23,675 nucleotides of DNA, taken from the NCBI GenBank assembly GCA_013140395.1, contig JABFSY010000412.1:1-23675 (forward strand), read 5' to 3'. Below, one piece after another: positions 1 through 5,582 of this stretch. This stretch comes from Cyclobacteriaceae bacterium. Lineage in GTDB: Bacteria; Bacteroidota; Bacteroidia; Cytophagales; Cyclobacteriaceae. The stretch's first letter is position 1. The number at the start of each line of letters is the position of its first letter. A model generated the notes under the pieces. It had not been told where the DNA came from. It worked only from the letters and a program-made list of their open reading frames with translations, and ran no database searches. Made by a program: the position numbers and the translations under genes.

Positions 1-168
1 GTCATAAACAGTCCCGTTTCTGATAACTAAATCAAATTTCTGTTTCGTTGGCTGAGCGCATGAACTTATGAAAACAACAAGGAGTAATAAAATACCTCTA
101 CAGCTAGCCGATTCCTTGAAACAAGAAACGTTGGCATTGTATTTTTTTACGTTACAAAAAGTGTCCAT
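1..168 (-). CDS. N-terminus of a lipoprotein amidohydrolase, probably D-aminoacylase-like (partial, runs off the left edge)
   Basis: The minus strand is open from an ATG at 168 to the window edge (56 codons, no stop). A hydrophobic stretch (about residues 26-34, ILLLLVVFI) ends in the lipobox ISSC with the lipidated Cys at residue 37, so the mature protein should be an outer-membrane or periplasmic lipoprotein. The visible mature part reads FDLVIRNGTVYD, which matches the first beta strands of the amidohydrolase superfamily, best known from N-acyl-D-amino-acid deacylases and dihydroorotase-like enzymes. The metal-binding part lies outside the window, so the substrate is inferred only. The ATG is 7 nt after the stop of the VanY-like gene, which suggests co-transcription. 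The stretch before the hydrophobic core is long (about 25 residues), but no closer ATG, GTG or TTG exists in frame. Confidence 0.72.
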   Translation of the reverse strand, partial: MDTFCNVKKYNANVSCFKESASCRGILLLLVVFISSCAQPTKQKFDLVIRNGTVYD

Positions 169-175
169 AAAAAAT

Positions 176-925
176 TTACTTACAAGCAATGCCTTGGACA
201 TATTTCTCTATTGCATTAATGGATTTTGCCGTTTTACTTCCCTCAAAATCTTTGATGTCGGAATAGCGAACTGATTTTACGTACACCCTCAACAATTCTT
301 TTGAAAGTGGCCAATACGACCAGTGCCATTTCTCTTCCTCATAACCTGTGCGACCCGCTGCTTTCGATGTATAGGGCTGGCAAAAACCAAATTTTGCCGC
401 GTGTGTAGTCAGCCATTGATAAATTTTCAGTCCTTCTCCCGAATCGAAATACGAATTCTCCAATGAATTTAAGTCCATATCTGTTCCCCAATGGTGCCGA
501 GAGGTACCAGGCATGGAGCTATACAACAAAATAAGTTTAGCTCTTTTCTCTACATCTGTAACCTTGGTCAGGTTTTGCCCCTCGACCAAGGTTCTGCCTT
601 CCCATTTGTTTTCCCAAATGCGTTTCTGTGCTTCAAAATTTCGAGTAGCAGAAATGATGAAAAGCGTGATCCCATCCTCCTTGGCGGCAGAAGTCATTTT
701 TAAAAAAGCTTCGTATGCTTCTTTCCGTAAATATTTCCCTTGTGCACTTCCTCTGGCGAATTCATCGCCCAGCTTTACAAAGCGTAAATCTTTAGATTCA
801 TCAAATTGGCCAAGTAAATAGTTCTTGTCAACATCTTGCGCCCCGATTATCGAAGGAAAAATCAAAACACAGCAACAAAATAAGATTTTGAATTTTGAAT
901 CTTGAATTTTGAATTTGCAATCCAT
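176..925 (-). CDS. VanY-like D-alanyl-D-alanine carboxypeptidase (peptidase family M15), secreted
   Basis: The 249-residue protein carries the zinc peptidase signature of family M15: S142-x-H144-x-x-G147-x-D149-x-D151, followed by E198-x-W200-H201. H144, D151 and H201 are the expected zinc ligands and E198 the expected catalytic acid. A signal peptide precedes it: a basic start, a hydrophobic run (about residues 14-28) and likely cleavage near IIGAQ (about residue 29). The enzyme should trim the terminal D-Ala of peptidoglycan stem peptides in the periplasm. No vancomycin-resistance partners (vanH, vanA, vanX) are visible, so a cell-wall housekeeping role is more likely than resistance. The start is 4 nt after the DAHP synthase stop, so it is probably a distal gene of that operon. 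The first residues (KFKIQDSKFKI) are encoded by a heptad DNA repeat. Confidence 0.88.
   Translation of the reverse strand: MDCKFKIQDSKFKILFCCCVLIFPSIIGAQDVDKNYLLGQFDESKDLRFVKLGDEFARGSAQGKYLRKEAYEAFLKMTSAAKEDGITLFIISATRNFEAQKRIWENKWEGRTLVEGQNLTKVTDVEKRAKLILLYSSMPGTSRHHWGTDMDLNSLENSYFDSGEGLKIYQWLTTHAAKFGFCQPYTSKAAGRTGYEEEKWHWSYWPLSKELLRVYVKSVRYSDIKDFEGSKTAKSINAIEKYVQGIACK
886..913. repeat. Tandem heptad array (TTTTGAA x4) inside the start of the VanY-like gene
   Basis: On the plus strand four contiguous heptamers read TTTTGAA, TTTTGAA, TCTTGAA, TTTTGAA, followed by TTTG. Read on the minus strand (TTCAAAA type) they form codons about 5-13 of the carboxypeptidase gene. Related heptads occur in the junctions at 2042 and 4333. 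Confidence 0.85.
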
Positions 926-929
926 GGAA

Positions 930-2030
930 TTACACCCTTTCTTCGACTTGGTTCATCACCTTTGTCTGTACTTGAATTGATTCATGGTGCACCAAACGCA
1001 ACAAGTCGCGCATAAAACCCTCTTCCAACCCCATTGCCTTTCCAAGAGACACCCGTGTTTTTATAATTTCCTCCCAGCGGTTTACCTGTAAGATTGTTAC
1101 GTTGTTATCTTTCTTGTATTGTCCAATTTTTTCAGAAATCTTCATGCGTGACGACATCTTTTGCATAATCTCATCATCAAGCTGATCAATTTGCTCACGC
1201 AATACACTCAACGTATCCTTAAACGTTTCACTCTCGCTTGACGCAGTACGGACAACCAAATCAGACAAAATCTTGCCGAGTGCAGCTGGTGTTACTTGTT
1301 GTTTCGCATCACTCCAGGCAGCATCTGGATTGATGTGACTCTCAATCATCAAGCCGGCCATATCCAAGTCAAGTGCTTTTTGCGAAACAAAAGCAATCAA
1401 CTCCCGGTTGCCGGAGATATGGCTCGGATCGCAGATCATCTCCAATTCCGGAAATCTCGTTTTCAATTCGATGGCCAAATCCCACATCGGCAAATTGCGG
1501 AATGGGCCTTTTTCAAAAGATGAAAAACCACGATGGATGGCAGCCATCTTTTTGATGCCCGCTTTGTTCAGTCGCTCCAGTGCGCCTATCCATAACTCAA
1601 GGTCAGGATTCACGGGATTCTTGACCATCACAGGAATATCAACACCTTTCAAACAATCAGCAATCTCTTGTACCGAAAAAGGATTGACTGTGGTGCGGGC
1701 ACCTACCCATAAAATATCCACGCCTGCTTTCAGTGCTGCTTCCACATGTGCCGCATTTGCCACTTCCGTTGTTACCGGTAGGCCAGTCTCTTTTTTTGCA
1801 GTCATCAGCCAGTTCAAACCAATATCTCCTGCACCTTCGTATTGACCAGGTCTCGTGCGGGGTTTCCAAATGCCAGCGCGGAGAGCATGTACTTTTCCCG
1901 TGGCTGCGATTTGTTTTGCAGTTTCCACCATCTGCTCTTCCGTTTCGGCACTACAGGGCCCGCTAATAATGATCGGCTTTTTTACTCCCAACCATTCAGC
2001 AATCGATTCAAGTTCCAATCCTTTTTTCAT
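930..2030 (-). CDS. Bifunctional 3-deoxy-7-phosphoheptulonate synthase / chorismate mutase (type II)
   Basis: The 366-residue protein has two parts. Residues about 15-260 are a class I beta/KDO8P-type DAHP synthase: the barrel starts with PIIISGPCSAE (about 19-29), and the active-site stretches AGIWKPRTRPG, AIHRGFS and CDPSHISG are present. It condenses phosphoenolpyruvate and erythrose 4-phosphate, the entry step of the shikimate pathway. Residues about 270-355 are an AroQ-type chorismate mutase: LREQIDQLDDEI, an Arg/Lys-rich helix (SSRMKISEKIGQYKK) and NRWEEII. This domain makes prephenate and, by analogy with other fusions, may give prephenate or chorismate feedback on the synthase. The gene is the fourth enzyme gene of the aromatic operon; a 263-nt spacer with a repeat element separates it from tyrA. 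The ATG at 2030 leaves only a short N-terminal extension before the barrel. Symbols vary by organism, so none is given. Confidence 0.95.
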   Translation of the reverse strand: MKKGLELESIAEWLGVKKPIIISGPCSAETEEQMVETAKQIAATGKVHALRAGIWKPRTRPGQYEGAGDIGLNWLMTAKKETGLPVTTEVANAAHVEAALKAGVDILWVGARTTVNPFSVQEIADCLKGVDIPVMVKNPVNPDLELWIGALERLNKAGIKKMAAIHRGFSSFEKGPFRNLPMWDLAIELKTRFPELEMICDPSHISGNRELIAFVSQKALDLDMAGLMIESHINPDAAWSDAKQQVTPAALGKILSDLVVRTASSESETFKDTLSVLREQIDQLDDEIMQKMSSRMKISEKIGQYKKDNNVTILQVNRWEEIIKTRVSLGKAMGLEEGFMRDLLRLVHHESIQVQTKVMNQVEERV

Positions 2031-2041
2031 GACGTTCGCAA

Positions 2042-2066
2042 TTAAAGATTCAAGATTTAAAATTCG
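2042..2066. repeat. Tandem heptad array upstream of the DAHP synthase gene
   Basis: Plus strand reads TTAAAGA, TTCAAGA, TTTAAAA, TTCG in a strict 7-nt register, about 12 nt upstream of the ATG. It resembles the complement of the array at 886-913, so the two lie in opposite orientation relative to the operon. Confidence 0.7.
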
Positions 2067-2138
2067 TTTTACTTTTCCTACTTCTATTTTTTCTTCGGGC
2101 GGCTTTCGGGCCCCGATTTAACGAGGGCTCTCGCAAGG

Positions 2139-2226
2139 TGGAGCTATTCGCTACAAGTCCTCCCCCGATGCACACGTTCCAGCATACATGCAATCGGGGT
2201 GTGGGCTTTTCACTTCTATCCCTGCC
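2139..2226. repeat. Intergenic repeat element with hairpin between tyrA and the DAHP synthase gene
   Basis: The 263-nt spacer 2031-2293 holds no convincing gene. Within it two related segments, GAGCTATTCGCTACAAGTCC (2141-2160) and GGGCTTTTCACTTCTATCCC (about 2203-2222), flank a hairpin in which CCCCGATGCA (2163-2172) pairs with TGCAATCGGGG (2189-2199) with one bulge. A further CCCCGATT at 2111-2118 could compete for the same arm. From memory this resembles intergenic repeats common in Bacteroidota genomes, but I cannot confirm copy number here. No run of T follows the hairpin on either strand, so it is not a standard terminator. Confidence 0.6.
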
Positions 2227-2293
2227 GCTCGGTAACTGTTATTTTCTTCACATCTAGCTTTCAATTTTTCTACCTTCTTTTTCTTCACGCTTT

Positions 2294-3142
2294 TTACTTT
2301 TTATCCAACACCCTTCTGATCTCATTCGCATTGGTCAACGTCTTCACCAGTTCCTTTGTATCCTTCTTCATCAAGTGATAATGGAATTTTTGCAAGTGCA
2401 TTATGTATTCTAACAACGCTTGACTTAAATACTCCGAATTCTGCTCAAAGATAGGTGCCCACATAGCCGGAGAACTTTTTGCCAACCTCACAGTAGATGC
2501 AAAACCACTACCAGCCAAATCAAAAATATTTTTTTCATCTTTCTCGATATCCAATACTGTTTGCCCCAATAAAAAGGAACTGACGTGCGAGAGATGAGAG
2601 ACATAAGCCACGTGTTTATCATGTTCATCCGGCTCCATGAATATCGTGTTCATTCCCACGCTATCAAAAATCATTTTGGCCACTGCCAAAGATGACTCAG
2701 AAGACTGTTCTTTTTCGCAAATGATATTTGTTTTCCCATCAAACAATCCTTGCAAAGCTGCTGTAGGTCCGGAGTTTTCTGTCCCCGAAATTGGGTGCGC
2801 AGCCACAAATTGGGCGCGTCTGTCGTGTTGGGCCGCAGACTTGCAGATCATACTTTTCGTGGAGCCTGTATCAATGACCACTGTATTTTTTACTACGCGA
2901 TCAAGTATGGAGGGCAAAAGTGCACCGATGGTGTTGACCGGTATAGCCAATATCACTACATCAGATTCCGCAAACGCCTTCTCCTCTGGAAGAATCTCAT
3001 CGACCAACCCTAGTTCTAATGCCTTTCTCGCATGTCCTTCATTGAAGTCAACACCAATCAGCCTTGTTGCGATTTTTTTACTCCTCAAATCTATGGCGAG
3101 TGAACCTCCTATCAAACCCAATCCAACTATTGCTATTTTCAT
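2294..3142 (-). CDS. tyrA: Prephenate dehydrogenase
   Basis: This 282-residue enzyme oxidatively decarboxylates prephenate to 4-hydroxyphenylpyruvate, the precursor of tyrosine. The Rossmann fold starts at once: GLGLIGGS at residues 7-14, with D32 at the end of the second strand, which favours NAD over NADP. The DTGSTK strand (about 91-96) and the prephenate-binding AHPISGTE (115-122, with the catalytic His) are present, as is the helical SHLSH region (about 182-186). There is no C-terminal ACT domain. I chose the ATG at 3142 rather than 3178: it puts the Rossmann strand at the N-terminus and lies 1 nt after the aminotransferase stop, whereas the longer form adds 12 unrelated residues overlapping the upstream gene. 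The tight junction suggests translational coupling. Confidence 0.95.
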   Translation of the reverse strand: MKIAIVGLGLIGGSLAIDLRSKKIATRLIGVDFNEGHARKALELGLVDEILPEEKAFAESDVVILAIPVNTIGALLPSILDRVVKNTVVIDTGSTKSMICKSAAQHDRRAQFVAAHPISGTENSGPTAALQGLFDGKTNIICEKEQSSESSLAVAKMIFDSVGMNTIFMEPDEHDKHVAYVSHLSHVSSFLLGQTVLDIEKDEKNIFDLAGSGFASTVRLAKSSPAMWAPIFEQNSEYLSQALLEYIMHLQKFHYHLMKKDTKELVKTLTNANEIRRVLDKK

Positions 3143-3143
3143 T

Positions 3144-4331
3144 TTAAAAAGATTGTGGTTGTGTGAATTGAGAATCAACGTATTCTTGAATTCGGTTGCG
3201 CGCCTCGTTTAGCTTTTCCTCTGTTGCGCAGAGCGAAATCCGTATATGCCTTCTACCTGTTTCGCCAAAGATAAATCCGGGTGTTATGAAGACATGTGTT
3301 CCATAGAGTATCTCATCAATCCATTTCTCCACGTCATTCACGCCAACTGGTGCCTTTGCCCATACAAACAGACCTGATTGCTGTGTTGAATAGCTGCATC
3401 CCAAAACATCTAAAATTTTACATGCCGCATCTTTTCTTTTTTGATACATCGCATTCAAATTGGTGAACCATTCCTTGCCACTTTTCAACGCCTCCACGGC
3501 AGCATGTTGCAATCCTAAAAACATGCCGGAGTCCATATTGCTTTTTACGCGCAGCACCGCATCAACATAGTGGGCGTTACCTGCTACCCAACCGATTCGC
3601 CAGCCGGCCATGTTATGCGATTTGCTCAAGGAGTTAAGCTCAAGCGCCACCTCATCAGCGCCTTCAATACTCAGTATTGAAAGGGGATGCTCATTTAAAA
3701 TGAGTGAATACGGATTATCATTTACGATCAAAAATCTATTTGCTCTTGCCAGATCAACCAGATCCTTCAATTCCTTGAGTGAAGCTATTCTTCCTGTTGG
3801 CATATGCGGAAAGTTGACCCACATTATTTTCACCTTTGAAAGATCCTTTTTTCGAAGACCCTCAACATCGATTTGCCAGTTCGCTTCTTCTTTCATGTCA
3901 TAAGTAACTGCCTTGGCGCCAACCAATTTCGCCACTGACGCATAGGTTGGGTACCCGGGATCGGGAATTAATACTTCATCACCTTCATTTACAAAAGCCA
4001 TCATGGTGTGAAGTATCCCCTCTTTCGATCCCATCAACGGAAGTATCTCCGACTCTATATTTAAAGAAACGCCATAGGTGCCAACATAAAAATCCGCAAT
4101 AGCTTTTCGTAGCTGCGGTATTCCCTTGTAGTTCTGATACCCATGGTTGGCTGGATTCTTTGCCGAAACGACCAGAGCATCAATCGCATTTGCTGCGGGC
4201 ATCTGGTCGGGGCTACCAATCCCGAGGTTGATTACGCGCCATTCGGGCGTATCGATACTTCTCACCTCCACCAATTTTCTGCTGAAGTAGTACTCTTCTA
4301 CGTTCTTTATCCTATTTGCAAATTCAATCAT
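3144..4331 (-). CDS. PLP-dependent class I/II aminotransferase, probable aromatic/aspartate aminotransferase
   Basis: This 395-residue fold-type I aminotransferase has the PLP lysine in SLSKSHNMAGWRIGW (K237), the pyridine-contacting D205 and Y208 in VNDNPYSLI, and a C-terminal carboxylate-binding Arg in HIRISL. Its place between pheA and tyrA suggests it makes Phe and Tyr from phenylpyruvate and 4-hydroxyphenylpyruvate, or prephenate-derived keto acids; the exact substrate cannot be read from sequence. The usual N-P-T-G motif is M-P-T-G here (NFPHMPTG, 173-180). A TTG at 4337 would add two residues, but the ATG at 4331 is the better start. A 25-nt spacer holding a heptad array separates it from pheA. 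Confidence 0.9.
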   Translation of the reverse strand: MIEFANRIKNVEEYYFSRKLVEVRSIDTPEWRVINLGIGSPDQMPAANAIDALVVSAKNPANHGYQNYKGIPQLRKAIADFYVGTYGVSLNIESEILPLMGSKEGILHTMMAFVNEGDEVLIPDPGYPTYASVAKLVGAKAVTYDMKEEANWQIDVEGLRKKDLSKVKIMWVNFPHMPTGRIASLKELKDLVDLARANRFLIVNDNPYSLILNEHPLSILSIEGADEVALELNSLSKSHNMAGWRIGWVAGNAHYVDAVLRVKSNMDSGMFLGLQHAAVEALKSGKEWFTNLNAMYQKRKDAACKILDVLGCSYSTQQSGLFVWAKAPVGVNDVEKWIDEILYGTHVFITPGFIFGETGRRHIRISLCATEEKLNEARNRIQEYVDSQFTQPQSF

Positions 4332-4332
4332 T

Positions 4333-4356
4333 TTCAAAATTCAAAGTTCGAAATTC
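4333..4356. repeat. Tandem heptad array between pheA and the aminotransferase gene
   Basis: Plus strand reads TTCAAAA, TTCAAAG, TTCGAAA, TTC in a 7-nt register. It fills almost the whole 31-nt gap between the pheA stop (4363) and the chosen aminotransferase ATG (4331). Confidence 0.75.
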
Positions 4357-4362
4357 CACTTT

Positions 4363-5205
4363 CTACTTGTACTCAATTTTTGCGCTCTTGTATTCACCCA
4401 ACACATTCAAATTCCTTACTTGCCTCAAAATCTCTTGCAAGGCGGTATCGTAATTCTTTCTTTTCTTCCATTCTACATCAATATGAATGGAATACTCGCT
4501 TGGCCTACCAACAATAGGTATTGATTGGATCTTTGTAAGATTTATCAGGTTATTTTTTAATGTCATCAGTGTTTCAGCCAGGCTTCCTACCTCGTTGGCA
4601 ACTTCAAAACAAAGGGACGCCTTGTTACTATCATGGGCCGTTTGTCTCCCCTTAGCAAGAATCAAAAAGCGTGTAAAATTTTTCTTGTTTGTCTCTATTC
4701 TCTTTTCCAGAATTTGCAATCCGAATTTTTTTGCCGCGTGCTCGTTAGCAATCGCTGCGGTATTGGTCAGTTTATTTTCTTTTACTTTCCTGGCTGACAC
4801 GGCCGTGTCATCACTTTCTCTGATCTCTACATTCTTTAGCCGAAACAAGAAATCATTGCACTGTCTGATTGCCATTGGATGGGATTCGATGCATTTAACA
4901 TCATTTAATGTTACACCCGGCAAAACCAACAGATGCATATGTATGGGTAAGTACACTTCACCGATGATAGAAAAATGGTATTCCTGCAGAAGGAAATAAT
5001 TAGGAAGAATACTTCCTGCTATCGAATTTTCGATAGCCATCACGGCAAAGTCGGACTCCTCCTTTTTCAATGATTCGCACAGTGCATGAAACGATAGGCA
5101 CTCAACAGATTCAATCGAATCTCCAAAATAGGTTTGCGCTGCCACCTCGTGAAAACTAGTGGCAATGCCCTGTATGGCTACTTTCAATTTTCTTTTTTTA
5201 CTCAT
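4363..5205 (-). CDS. pheA: Prephenate dehydratase with C-terminal ACT domain
   Basis: This 280-residue monofunctional enzyme converts prephenate to phenylpyruvate. The catalytic domain (about residues 6-190) has the conserved IENSIAG (58-64), SHPMAIRQC (108-116) and the active-site T-R-F (178-180 in NFTRF). An ACT regulatory domain follows (about 196-275). In that domain the textbook Phe-binding motifs are altered: GALV is GSLA (207-210) and ESRP in INLTKIESRP is QSIP (227-230). No chorismate mutase domain is attached; that activity sits on the DAHP synthase. It is the first enzyme gene of the operon, 73 nt downstream of the attenuator terminator at 5279-5314, and is probably controlled by it. 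Confidence 0.95.
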   Translation of the reverse strand: MSKKRKLKVAIQGIATSFHEVAAQTYFGDSIESVECLSFHALCESLKKEESDFAVMAIENSIAGSILPNYFLLQEYHFSIIGEVYLPIHMHLLVLPGVTLNDVKCIESHPMAIRQCNDFLFRLKNVEIRESDDTAVSARKVKENKLTNTAAIANEHAAKKFGLQILEKRIETNKKNFTRFLILAKGRQTAHDSNKASLCFEVANEVGSLAETLMTLKNNLINLTKIQSIPIVGRPSEYSIHIDVEWKKRKNYDTALQEILRQVRNLNVLGEYKSAKIEYK

Positions 5206-5278
5206 TCAATCGATATGCTACTTCGGTTACTACTACTTCAACTATGGCTACATTCTACAAAACCTACGTAGCACAGGT

Positions 5279-5314
5279 AAAAAAGAAAAGTCCCGGCTTT
5301 TACCGGGACTTTTC
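5279..5314 (-). terminator. Intrinsic terminator in the pheA leader (attenuator)
   Basis: On the minus strand AAAAGTCCCGG (5313-5303) pairs perfectly with CCGGGACTTTT (5296-5286) around a 6-nt loop; a G-C pair at 5314/5285 extends it to 12 bp. It is followed by a T-rich tail (TTTTCTTTTTT overall, ending at 5279). It lies after the leader peptide stop and before the pheA ATG, so it can only act on transcripts about to enter the aromatic operon. The plus strand is also T-rich after the hairpin, but no gene ends there. Confidence 0.9.
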
Positions 5315-5368
5315 TGAGTTTCTTTTGTTTTATGTTTTCAACAAAGCGATTCTCTATCTAGTCCCGGC
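5303..5368 (-). promoter_or_regulatory. Antiterminator: alternative pairing with the terminator 5' arm
   Basis: The segment GCCGGGACT at 5368-5360, inside the leader reading frame just after its Phe/Tyr codons, is identical to GCCGGGACT at 5297-5289, the 3' arm of the terminator. It can therefore pair with the terminator 5' arm AGTCCCGG (5310-5303): 8 Watson-Crick pairs plus a G-U and a U-A. The two pairings exclude each other. A ribosome stalled at the upstream Phe/Tyr codons would leave 5368-5360 free to hold the terminator open; a ribosome moving through it would release the arm and allow termination. The stop codon lies 20 nt past the segment, so timing of translation rather than parking at the stop must matter. 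Confidence 0.8.
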
Positions 5369-5415
5369 AGGGCTGGATAAAAATAAAAGCTAAAATAAAA
5401 TCGCTGTGTGTTCAT
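5338..5415 (-). CDS. Phe/Tyr-rich leader peptide of the aromatic operon (25 codons)
   Basis: The minus strand has an ATG at 5415 and a TGA at 5340-5338. The peptide starts MNTQR, continues FYFSFYFY (residues 6-13; codons 5400-5377) and ends PALPGLDRESLC. Seven of these eight codons are Phe (4) or Tyr (3), the two end products of the operon that follows (pheA, aminotransferase, tyrA, DAHP synthase). AAGGA lies 2 nt before the ATG, closer than a textbook ribosome site. The local T/A richness makes TTT and TAT codons cheap. The case therefore rests on the combination of short frame, product-matched codons, downstream terminator, competing arm within the frame and operon content. The peptide itself probably has no function beyond its translation. 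Confidence 0.85.
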   Translation of the reverse strand: MNTQRFYFSFYFYPALPGLDRESLC

Positions 5416-5460
5416 TTCCTTGTTTAGTGAAACGAAGAAAGGACAAAAAAACCGATTCAC

Positions 5461-5513
5461 CAAAAAGAGAAGGCTAATTTTAACAAAAAAGCGTTAAAAC
5501 TAACTCTTGTTAG
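5461..5513. promoter_or_regulatory. Divergent control region with two small inverted repeats and a weak leader promoter candidate
   Basis: Two perfect inverted repeats sit side by side: TTTTAAC (5478-5484) with GTTAAAA (5493-5499), and CTAAC (5500-5504) with GTTAG (5509-5513). On the minus strand TTG (5486-5484), 15 nt and TCTTTTTG (5468-5461) resemble a Bacteroidota promoter (one mismatch to TAnnTTTG, spacing short) that could start the leader transcript. The first repeat overlaps its upstream element. An operator role is a guess. Confidence 0.35.
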
Positions 5514-5527
5514 CTACCGAAAACACC

Positions 5528-5558
5528 TTGAGGTACAATCCCAAATCTGCTATATTTA
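5528..5558 (+). promoter_or_regulatory. Promoter of the small lipoprotein gene (Bacteroidota type)
   Basis: TTG at 5528-5530, a 20-nt spacer, then TATATTTA at 5551-5558, one base from the TAnnTTTG -7 consensus. It would start transcription about 15-20 nt before the ATG at 5583. No other gene lies downstream on this strand. Confidence 0.65.
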
Positions 5559-5582
5559 TCGAACTAAAGATTACCCACAACT

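Noticed and set aside
68..274. Plus-strand open frame of 68 codons
   Set aside because: It lies opposite the lipoprotein amidohydrolase start and the end of the carboxypeptidase gene, both of which have clear family motifs; its own translation has none.
176..925. Vancomycin resistance determinant
   Set aside because: Only a VanY-like peptidase is present, with a signal peptide and no vanHAX genes; such enzymes are common in cell-wall maintenance.
2163..2199. Hairpin as terminator of tyrA
   Set aside because: No T run on either side; better explained as part of an intergenic repeat.
2637..3212. Plus-strand open frame of 191 codons
   Set aside because: Antisense to tyrA; the minus strand shows the Rossmann and prephenate motifs, the plus strand nothing recognisable.
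4487..4999. Plus-strand open frame of 170 codons with hydrophobic stretches
   Set aside because: Antisense to pheA; the apparent membrane segments are a by-product of the opposite reading.
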